Assembly: GCF_001423765.1 (NCBI RefSeq)
Contig: NZ_LMPG01000001.1
Location: 702,523 to 766,522 of the forward strand
Reading direction: 5' to 3'
DNA from: Sphingomonas sp. Leaf343
Lineage (GTDB): Bacteria; Pseudomonadota; Alphaproteobacteria; Sphingomonadales; Sphingomonadaceae
Length of the DNA stretch: 64,000 bases
The position numbers and the translations under genes were made by a program. The first letter of the stretch is position 1. Each line of letters starts with the position of its first letter. Below the pieces are notes generated by a model. It was not told the origin of the DNA and did not search any database. It worked only from the letters and a program-made list of their open reading frames with translations. This document shows positions 58,010 through 64,000 of this stretch, piece by piece.

Positions 58010-59575
58010 ATGGCCCCCAGCCATCATGACGTCGTCATCGTCGGCGCGGGCCTGTCGGGCATCGACGCCGCCTATCGCCTCCAGACCGAATGCCCGCGCA
58101 AGTCCTACACGATCCTGGAAGCGCGCGGCGCGATCGGGGGGACGTGGGACCTGTTCCGCTATCCCGGCATCCGATCCGACTCGGACATGTTCACACTGGG
58201 CTTCCCCTTCAGGCCATGGACGGACGACAAGGCAATCGCCGACGGAGAGTCGATCCGTCGCTATATCGAGGATACGGCGCGGGCGTTCGGGATCGACCGG
58301 CATATCCGTTACGACATGCGGGTGCGGCGCGCGGCGTGGTCGACCGCGGATGCGATCTGGACGCTGGAGGTCGAAAGCGCGGGACGGCGCACGACGCTGA
58401 CGTGCCGGTTCCTGTACATGGGCAGCGGCTATTACGATTATGATGCCGGCTTCACGCCAGACTGGCCGGGTACCGGGGCGTTCGGCGGCCGGATCATCCA
58501 CCCGCAGCACTGGCCCGCCGATCTCGACACCGCCGGCCGGCGCATCGTCGTGATCGGCAGCGGCGCGACGGCGGTGACGCTGGTGCCGGCGCTGGCGGAG
58601 AAGGCGGCGCACGTCACGATGCTGCAAAGGTCGCCAACCTATATCGTGTCACGGCCGTCGCGGGACGCCTTTGCTCGGGCTGCGCGGAAGGCCTTGCCGG
58701 GCGCGCTCGCCGGCCGGGCGGCGCGGTGGAAGAGCATCCTGCTCGGCATCGCGACCTATGGCTTGGCGCGCCGCCGCCCCGCGACGATCAAGGCGGCGAT
58801 CCTGCGCAACGTCGCCGCGCAACTGCCCGAAGGATACGAGATCGCACGCGATTTCGAGCCGCGTTACGCGCCGTGGGATCAGCGCATCTGCCTCGTCCCC
58901 GATGCCGACCTGTTCCGCGCGCTGAAATCCGGTCGGGCGGAGATCGTCACCGACACAATCGCATGCTTCACGCCCGGCGGCGTGGCGCTGTCTTCGGGCC
59001 GCGAACTGGCGGCGGACATCGTGGTAACAGCCACTGGCCTGACGCTGAAGCTGTTCGGCGGAGTCGAACTGGTGGTCGACGGCCGCATCGTCGATCCGGC
59101 GGAGCGGCTGGCGTACAAGGGGATGATGCTGAGCGACGTGCCGAATCTGGTGCTCGCCTTCGGTTATACCAATGCGTCGTGGACGCTGAAATGCGATCTG
59201 ACGGCACGGTATGCCTGTCGCCTGCTCAACCATATGGACCGGCAAGGCGTGACGGCCTGTACGCCGCGTCGCGACTGGGCGGTGGCCCGCGAGCCGATGC
59301 TGGGCTTCACCAGCGGCTACGTGACGCGCGCGGCGGCGATCCTGCCGCAACAGGGAGCGACGGCGCCGTGGCGGGTGCACCAGAATTATCTGCTCGACCT
59401 CGCCGCGCTCGCCGCCGCGCCGCTGGACGATGGCGTCATGGCCTTCACCCGGCCGGGCGAGGCGGCGGTGGACGCGGTGCCCGCCGGGAGGCTCAAACCC
59501 GTTATCGCCTTCGTGGTCGGGGCGGGCGTGGTCGGCGGTCTCGTGCTCGCGTTTCGGGGCAGGCGAAAGGGTTAG
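58010..59575 (+). CDS. Baeyer-Villiger-type flavin monooxygenase
   Basis: The 521-residue protein has the FAD motif GAGLSG (12-17), GGTWDLFRYPGIRSDSD, the BVMO fingerprint FGGRIIHPQHWP (158-169, matching F-x-G-x3-H-x3-W-P), and the NADPH motif GSGATAV at about 182. It would oxidise ketones to esters with O2 and NADPH. A C-terminal hydrophobic segment (VIAFVVGAGVVGGLVLAF) may anchor it in the membrane, which is unusual. ATG 58010 with AGGA upstream is preferred over ATG 57989. Confidence 0.88.
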   Translation: MAPSHHDVVIVGAGLSGIDAAYRLQTECPRKSYTILEARGAIGGTWDLFRYPGIRSDSDMFTLGFPFRPWTDDKAIADGESIRRYIEDTARAFGIDRHIRYDMRVRRAAWSTADAIWTLEVESAGRRTTLTCRFLYMGSGYYDYDAGFTPDWPGTGAFGGRIIHPQHWPADLDTAGRRIVVIGSGATAVTLVPALAEKAAHVTMLQRSPTYIVSRPSRDAFARAARKALPGALAGRAARWKSILLGIATYGLARRRPATIKAAILRNVAAQLPEGYEIARDFEPRYAPWDQRICLVPDADLFRALKSGRAEIVTDTIACFTPGGVALSSGRELAADIVVTATGLTLKLFGGVELVVDGRIVDPAERLAYKGMMLSDVPNLVLAFGYTNASWTLKCDLTARYACRLLNHMDRQGVTACTPRRDWAVAREPMLGFTSGYVTRAAAILPQQGATAPWRVHQNYLLDLAALAAAPLDDGVMAFTRPGEAAVDAVPAGRLKPVIAFVVGAGVVGGLVLAFRGRRKG

Positions 59576-59604
59576 GGCGCTTGCCCTGGCGTGTCCGCAC
59601 ATTA

Positions 59605-59620
59605 TATACCGGCCGTTATG
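59605..59620. promoter_or_regulatory. Imperfect TetR-type site over the tetR start
   Basis: TATACC, GGCC, GTTATG (59605-59620) has the same TACC half-site as the two perfect palindromes downstream of this gene, with one degenerate half. It overlaps the start codon of the TetR gene, as expected for autoregulation. This is inferred from motif similarity only. Confidence 0.4.
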
Positions 59621-60241
59621 GAAGCTAGTTTCAGCCCTGCACCCTGCGCCATTCCCAAGGGACGGCCGCGGGAATTCTGCACCGACCAGGCGCTGGCCTC
59701 GGCGCTCCGCGTATTCTGGAGTAAGGGGTACGAAGGCGCGTCGATGGCCGATCTGACGGAGGCGATGGGCATTACCAAGCCCAGCCTCTATGCGGCATTC
59801 GGCAACAAGGAAGCGTTGTTCCACAAAGCGCTGGACCTGTACGAGCAGGAGAAGCTGGAATATACACGGGTCGCGCTGGACCAGCCGACCGCGCGTGCGG
59901 TCGCGGAGTATTTCATGCGCGGAGCGCTGGAGAGCCAGACCAGCAATTGCGATCCCAAGGGGTGCCTCGGCGTCATTCATTCGATGGCGTGCGGCGCGGA
60001 GGCCGAGTCGATCAAGGCCGACGTCATCGCCCGCCGGGCATCGTCGCAGGCGGCTTTGGTCGAGCGGTTCGAGCGGGCGAAGAGCGACGGTGACCTGCCC
60101 GCGCATGTCGATGTCGCCGGGCTGACCAGCTATCTCTATGCCCTGTTACAAGGGATGGCGGTGCAGGCCGGATCGGGAGCGACGCGTACCGATCTCGAAC
60201 GGCTGATCGACACCAGCCTGACGGTTTGGCCTAGTCGGTAA
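59618..60241 (+). CDS. TetR-family transcriptional regulator
   Basis: The 207-residue protein has the TetR helix-turn-helix (ALRVFWSKGYEGASMADLTE followed by MGITKPSLYAAFGNKEALF) and the AcrR-like C-terminal helical domain with a Cys-containing stretch (SNCDPKGCLGVI). It follows the monooxygenase by 42 bases and precedes an unknown gene with two perfect palindromes in between. It probably controls that gene, itself and perhaps the monooxygenase operon. ATG 59618 is preferred over GTG 59591. Confidence 0.86.
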   Translation: MEASFSPAPCAIPKGRPREFCTDQALASALRVFWSKGYEGASMADLTEAMGITKPSLYAAFGNKEALFHKALDLYEQEKLEYTRVALDQPTARAVAEYFMRGALESQTSNCDPKGCLGVIHSMACGAEAESIKADVIARRASSQAALVERFERAKSDGDLPAHVDVAGLTSYLYALLQGMAVQAGSGATRTDLERLIDTSLTVWPSR

Positions 60242-60261
60242 GGCACGCTTTGCGAGTAATC

Positions 60262-60275
60262 GTACCACACGGTAC
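60262..60275. promoter_or_regulatory. Palindromic operator 1
   Basis: GTACC, ACAC, GGTAC is a perfect inverted repeat sharing the TACC-N4-GGTA core with the site at 60307-60324, 47 bases centre to centre. It lies 87 bases before the unknown gene. Confidence 0.65.
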
Positions 60276-60306
60276 AGAAAGCCATTGACCGGGTCCGTGC
60301 TGCCAT

Positions 60307-60324
60307 CTATACCGCTTGGTATAG
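60307..60324. promoter_or_regulatory. Palindromic operator 2
   Basis: CTATACC, GCTT, GGTATAG is a perfect seven-base inverted repeat with a four-base spacer, 25 bases before the ATG of the unknown gene, where it would block transcription. The shared TACC-N4-GGTA core points to one TetR binding both sites. Confidence 0.7.
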
Positions 60325-60348
60325 AAGCTGAGGGAACGGGAGAACAAC

Positions 60349-60744
60349 ATGGCTTACCTCGCATTTGCAGAGACATGCGCCGGTGCCGCCGGCCGGGTTT
60401 TCACGCTCCCTAGGGCCGATACCGTTCCGGCCCGCCTGACCGCGCTGGAATGGTCGGTCGTCGCCTTGGCACGGAACGACCGGTTGTCGTCGTTGCGCGC
60501 GCCGGGACGCATCTCGATGGCGATGGGCACGCTGTTTGGCGGCTTCCGCAATCCGCGACTGGCCGATCCGCAACTGGAGGCGCTGCGCCGGATCGCGGTG
60601 CTGAGCTGGAACCACGGCTATACCGTCCCGTCCCGCGAGGTGAAGGCGTTCCTCGCCGCCGGCTACACCCCCGATCAGTACGAACTGGTGGTCGACAGCG
60701 TCGAAGCCGATCGGCTGCGTCGCGAGGAGCGGCTGGCCGCCTGA
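60349..60744 (+). CDS. 131-residue protein of unknown function under TetR control
   Basis: I do not recognise this gene. The product is cytoplasmic-looking (no signal or membrane span), helical, with the stretches LTALEWSVVALARNDRLSSL and RRIAVLSWNHGYTVPSREVK and a charged C-terminus (VDSVEADRLRREERLAA). GGGAACGGGAG precedes the ATG. Two palindromes upstream imply tight inducible control. It may act in response to whatever ligand the TetR senses. Confidence 0.75.
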   Translation: MAYLAFAETCAGAAGRVFTLPRADTVPARLTALEWSVVALARNDRLSSLRAPGRISMAMGTLFGGFRNPRLADPQLEALRRIAVLSWNHGYTVPSREVKAFLAAGYTPDQYELVVDSVEADRLRREERLAA

Positions 60745-61007
60745 ACGTAGAGGCCGGACCGATCGTCGATCGCGTCCGCCGCTGATCGTATCGCGTCGCT
60801 CCGCCATCGCCGCTCCCCTCGCGATGGCCGCTGCCCTGACCCCGGTGGCGACGATGCTCCTGAGCGTGAACATGGCGTCGTGGCGCTGCTCGGCGGGTTC
60901 GGGCGAAGGACAGATGCGGCATGACGTGCGGCTTGCGCGGGTTCGATTTGTCCCACTATAGCGGCGGTCGAGCGGGCGACGATGACGCGCCCAACGGAGA
61001 GGGTGAT
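60745..61007 (+). other. 263-base gap before galM
   Basis: This gap holds no gene I can support. A possible sigma-70-like pair, TTGCGC and TATAGC about 18 bases apart (ending near 60964), could drive galM. A 45-codon ORF starting at 60822 exists but has no ribosome binding site. Confidence 0.4.
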
Positions 61008-62159
61008 ATGATCGGTCGAACCACCAAGACGGGCATGCTGTCCGCGGCGATGCTGGCGACGACGATGCTGGCGACGGCCGCGCAGGGGGCGACCACCCGG
61101 CGCGAGGCGGCGGGCGCGCTGCCTGACGGTACGAAGATCGAGGCGATCACCCTGACCGGCACCAACGGGGTGTCGGCCAAGATCATCACCTACGGCGCGA
61201 CGCTGTTGTCGCTGATGGCGCCCGATCGTCAGGGCAAGTCGGCGGACGTGCTGATCGGGTATGACGGCGTCGACGGCTATGTGAAGAAGCCGGACTATTT
61301 CGGCGTTACGGTCGGTCGTTTCGCCAACCGCATCGGCAAGGGCCGCTTCACGCTGGACGGCAAGACATACCAGCTGCCGCTGAACGACAAGACCAACACG
61401 CTGCACGGCGGCACCGACGGTTTCAGCCGCAAGCCGTGGAAGGTGGTGTCGGTCAAGGACGGCGCGCAGGCCAGCGTCGTGCTGGCGCTGATCAGCCCCG
61501 ACGGGGATCAGGGCTATCCAGGGACGTTCCAGGCCACCGTCACCTATTCGCTGGACGATGCCGGCGCGCTGACGATCAAGTTCGAGGGCAAGACGGACAA
61601 GCCCACCGTCGTCAACATGACCAACCACGCGATCTTCAATCTGGCCGGCGAAGGATCGCCGCTCGGCGTTCTCGATCACAGACTGACGATCCCGGCGAGC
61701 GCAATCACGCCGGTGGACGACACGCTGATCCCGACCGGCGAATTGCGCCCGGTGGCGGGCACCGTGTTCGACTTCCGCCAGCCGCGCGTAATCGGCGAGG
61801 GCCTGCGCGACGGTCGCGATCCGCAGATCGTGGCCGGGCGCGGCTACGACCATAACTTCGCGCTCGACAAGGGCGTGACGGCGACGCCGCAGCTCGCCGC
61901 ACGGCTGGAGGACCCGTCGTCCGGCCGCGTGCTGGAGGTGCTGACGACAGAGCCGGGCGTGCAGATCTACAGCGGCAATTTCCTTGATGGAACTGTCGTT
62001 GGCAAGAACGGCCATCTGTACCGGATGGGCGACGGCCTCGCGCTGGAGCCGCAGAAGTTCCCGGATGCGCCCAACAAGCCGTCCTTCGTGTCGGCGCGGG
62101 TCGATCCGGGCAAGCCGTACAGTCACACGATGATCTACCGCATGTCGGTCGCGAAATAG
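61008..62159 (+). CDS. galM: Exported aldose 1-epimerase
   Basis: Aldose epimerases interconvert the anomers of sugars such as galactose and glucose. The 383-residue protein has an N-terminal signal (TGMLSAAMLATTMLATAAQG), unlike the cytoplasmic E. coli enzyme, then the GalM fold with conserved GVTVGRFANRIGKGRF, LHGGTDGFSRKPW, NMTNHAIFNLAG (catalytic His) and LEVLTTEPGVQIYSGN (catalytic Glu nearby). GGAGAGGG precedes ATG 61008. A periplasmic role in handling imported sugars is likely. Confidence 0.9.
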   Translation: MIGRTTKTGMLSAAMLATTMLATAAQGATTRREAAGALPDGTKIEAITLTGTNGVSAKIITYGATLLSLMAPDRQGKSADVLIGYDGVDGYVKKPDYFGVTVGRFANRIGKGRFTLDGKTYQLPLNDKTNTLHGGTDGFSRKPWKVVSVKDGAQASVVLALISPDGDQGYPGTFQATVTYSLDDAGALTIKFEGKTDKPTVVNMTNHAIFNLAGEGSPLGVLDHRLTIPASAITPVDDTLIPTGELRPVAGTVFDFRQPRVIGEGLRDGRDPQIVAGRGYDHNFALDKGVTATPQLAARLEDPSSGRVLEVLTTEPGVQIYSGNFLDGTVVGKNGHLYRMGDGLALEPQKFPDAPNKPSFVSARVDPGKPYSHTMIYRMSVAK

Positions 62160-62191
62160 CCCCGTACCACGGCGCGTTACGGCGTCGCTTC

Positions 62192-62224
62192 CCGTTCCCC
62201 CCGGCCTTTGTCGGGGAGGAACGG
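62192..62224. terminator. Hairpin after galM
   Basis: CCGTTCCCCCCG (62192-62203) pairs with CGGGGAGGAACGG, twelve pairs with a one-base bulge and an eight-base loop, about 30 bases past the galM stop and before a convergent glycosyltransferase gene. The right arm resembles the GGGGAGGA end of the palindromic elements near murC and ddl. Confidence 0.6.
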
Positions 62225-62269
62225 AAGATTGCGATCCGTACGGCCTTCGCTGAGGTTCCGGCCCCGCCG

Positions 62270-63355
62270 TTACCCGCCAGCCATCATCGGCGATCGGCTC
62301 CCGATCGCAGCCGCCTCTACCAGGTGCGTTTCCAACTCCGCCGCACGGTGCCCCGCCGTATGTTCGGCCAGAATCCGGGCCTGCGCCGCAGCACCGATCG
62401 CCCTTGCGTCATCCCGGGCCAATGCCGCCAGCGTGTCGTCGGTGCTGTCCGCCAGCACGATCTCCGTCCCCGGCATCAGCAGCGTGTCCAGCCCCGACCA
62501 GCGATCGGAGACGATCGCCGTCCCGCAGGCCGCCGCTTCGAACAGGCGAACCGAGGGCGACCAGCCGGCGGAGATCATGTCCGCGCGGGTGACGTTCAGC
62601 GTGAAGCGTGAGGCGGAGTAGAAGTCGGCGTGCCGGGCGGGCGGCAGATGCTCGATCCGCTCGACGTTCGCAGGCCAGTCGATCGCGGCGGGATATTGCG
62701 GCCCGGCAACGACGAAGCGCAGGTCCGGGCGTGCGCGCGCGGGGGCGAGCAGCAGGCGTTCCAGCGTCGGCTGACGATCGTCACTGTAGGTGCCGAGATA
62801 GGACAGGTCCCACCGCTTCCCCACGTCTGTCGGGCGATACAGCACCGGATCGACCGAGCAGTAAAGCGCCCGCGCCGCCGGTGCACCATAGCGCCCCTCA
62901 AGCAGATCGAGCGTCGGACCGCCGGTGAAGGACAGATAGACGTCATAGCCCGGAATCACCTCCGGCGAGATATATTCGTAGTCGCCGCGCGACAGCTTCG
63001 CCAGGGTCACCGGCGTGTCGATGTCGTAGAAGGCCGTCGTGCCGGTCGCGGTCGCCTGTACGAAGCGGGCGACCTCGACGCCTTCCGGAACGTAGGAGCC
63101 GATGACCACCGCATCGGCCCCCGCGATCGCCACGCCCCATTCCTGTTTCAGGTCGGTCAGGTCGCGGTAGAAGGCCAGCGTACAATAGTCCGGTGTCAGG
63201 CAATCCCGGTGATCGCGATACCAGGGCACGTCGCGTTCCAGGAACAGGATGTCGTGACCGCGCGCGGCATAGGCTTTCAGCAGCGCGCGAAAGGTGGTGG
63301 CGTGGCCGTTGCCCCATGCCGACGACAGGCTGAGACCGAGAACGACCAGCCTCAT
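62270..63355 (-). CDS. CgeB-like glycosyltransferase
   Basis: The 361-residue protein resembles the CgeB/spore-maturation-type glycosyltransferases: a Rossmann start RLVVLGLSLSSAWGNGHATT, a middle LSYLGTYSDDRQPTLERLLL, and the C-terminal donor-binding stretch SAGWSPSVRLFEAAACGTAI ending in LADSTDDTLAAL. No membrane segment. Its acceptor is unknown. The ATG overlaps the stop of the upstream gene as ATGA on the minus strand, so the two are a translational pair. Confidence 0.78.
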   Translation of the reverse strand: MRLVVLGLSLSSAWGNGHATTFRALLKAYAARGHDILFLERDVPWYRDHRDCLTPDYCTLAFYRDLTDLKQEWGVAIAGADAVVIGSYVPEGVEVARFVQATATGTTAFYDIDTPVTLAKLSRGDYEYISPEVIPGYDVYLSFTGGPTLDLLEGRYGAPAARALYCSVDPVLYRPTDVGKRWDLSYLGTYSDDRQPTLERLLLAPARARPDLRFVVAGPQYPAAIDWPANVERIEHLPPARHADFYSASRFTLNVTRADMISAGWSPSVRLFEAAACGTAIVSDRWSGLDTLLMPGTEIVLADSTDDTLAALARDDARAIGAAAQARILAEHTAGHRAAELETHLVEAAAIGSRSPMMAGG

Positions 63356-64000
63356 GCCGCCGCCGCCGTGCGTGCCGCATAGTCGTGCAGCAGCGTGTCG
63401 ACCTGCGCTCCCCGGAGAGCGTATGTATGCTCGGACAAGACGCGGGCGAGCGCGGCCTGACCGATCGTGCGGGCACGCTCCGGCGTCAGGGCAGCCATAT
63501 GGTCCGCCACGTCCTGCCCGTCGCGGGCGACCAGCACCTCCTCGTCCGGGATCAGGAACTGCTCGATCCCTTCCCATGCGTCCGTAATGAGGCACGCCGC
63601 CGCGCCGGCCGCTTCGAACACCCGCGTCGCAGGCGAGAAACCGACATGCGCCATCGAGTCGCGCGCCACGTTCAACACCGCCTTGGGCGTGCAGTTGAAC
63701 GCGTTGTGTTCGGCCGTGTAGACATGCCCCCGGTGGCGGACGTTGCCCGGCATGGCCTTGCTGTCCCAGCCATTGCCGCCGATCAGGAACTGCCGTTCGG
63801 GGAGCAGCGCGGCGGGGCGCAGGAAGAACTCCTCCACCCGCGCCTCGCGGTCGGGCAGGCGGTTGCCCAGAAATGCGAGGTCGCACGAGAACCGCTCGTC
63901 CGGCGCGACCGGGAAATGTGTCGTCGGGTCGAGCGCGTTGTAGACGGGCACGCACTCCGCCGCACCGAACCCGCGATAGGCATCGATCACCGGCGGGCCA
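63352..64000 (-). CDS. CgeB-like glycosyltransferase, 5' end outside the window
   Basis: About 215 residues of the C-terminal part are visible; the reading frame remains open at the window edge. Features shared with its neighbour are CDLAFLGNRLPDREARVEEF, GFSPATRVFEAAGAAACLIT and VARDGQDVADHMAAL, the family's nucleotide-sugar-binding end. It is upstream of and overlaps the other glycosyltransferase gene. A glycan or glycolipid cluster may continue beyond the window. Confidence 0.78.
   Translation of the reverse strand, partial: GPPVIDAYRGFGAAECVPVYNALDPTTHFPVAPDERFSCDLAFLGNRLPDREARVEEFFLRPAALLPERQFLIGGNGWDSKAMPGNVRHRGHVYTAEHNAFNCTPKAVLNVARDSMAHVGFSPATRVFEAAGAAACLITDAWEGIEQFLIPDEEVLVARDGQDVADHMAALTPERARTIGQAALARVLSEHTYALRGAQVDTLLHDYAARTAAAA

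Noticed and set aside
60822..60959. 45-codon ORF in the gap before galM
   Set aside because: No ribosome binding site and an unconvincing composition; the hydrophobic start is not followed by a plausible protein.

Overview
The window is high-GC alphaproteobacterial chromosome, most likely Sphingomonas or a close sphingomonad. Four things point there: the dcw gene order, a PhyR/NepR/EcfG general stress response locus with a PhyP-like kinase homologue, a soluble serine palmitoyltransferase beside its own acyl carrier protein, and TonB-dependent receptors. Genes are packed tightly, with many ATGA, GTGA and TGATG overlaps. No gene-free stretch exceeds about 270 bases. I saw no prophage, transposase, CRISPR array or rRNA.

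Region by region. 1-11.2 kb is the second half of the division and cell-wall cluster: murD (5' end outside the window), ftsW, murG, murC, a 66-residue unknown, murB, ddl, ftsQ, ftsA and ftsZ. Two copies of a folded palindromic element sit in it, before murC and before ddl. 11.3-14.8 kb holds a TPR/SPOR protein and a dGTPase-like HD protein. 15.3-21.6 kb is the conserved block argS, SPOR protein, nagZ, scpA, scpB, tatA, tatB, tatC. 21.7-26.2 kb is the stress-response locus: an entericidin-like lipoprotein, a PhyP-like protein, nepR, phyR, a 45-residue membrane protein, ecfG and a second NepR-like ORF. 26.2-33.4 kb carries glnE, bcp, a DUF455 protein, an M23 peptidase, erpA, xth, a barrel protein and a small secreted protein.

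33.4-43.1 kb looks like a sphingolipid locus: a GNAT-fold candidate ceramide synthase, a membrane desaturase, lptG, lptF, a hybrid histidine kinase, serine palmitoyltransferase, its ACP and a candidate 3-ketosphinganine reductase. The last six lie co-directionally on the minus strand. Because sphingomonads carry glycosphingolipids in place of LPS, lptFG beside sphingoid-base synthesis is notable. 43.2-49.6 kb holds proB, a pspC gene behind a sigma-54-like promoter, obgE, a TetR/hydrolase divergon, an HTH-membrane-EF-hand protein, a GNAT and rpmA/rplU. 49.9-64 kb is more accessory: two TonB receptors flanking hspQ and tRNA-Ser, a cytochrome b561, small lipoprotein genes, a hydrolase/Baeyer-Villiger monooxygenase pair, a TetR gene with palindromic sites next to an unknown gene, a secreted aldose epimerase, and two CgeB-like glycosyltransferases, the second running off the window.

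Most interesting: the sphingolipid/Lpt neighbourhood, the second NepR-like ORF and the degenerate ATPase of the PhyP-like protein, the sigma-54-like promoter of pspC, and the palindromic elements whose ends supply Shine-Dalgarno sequences to essential genes.
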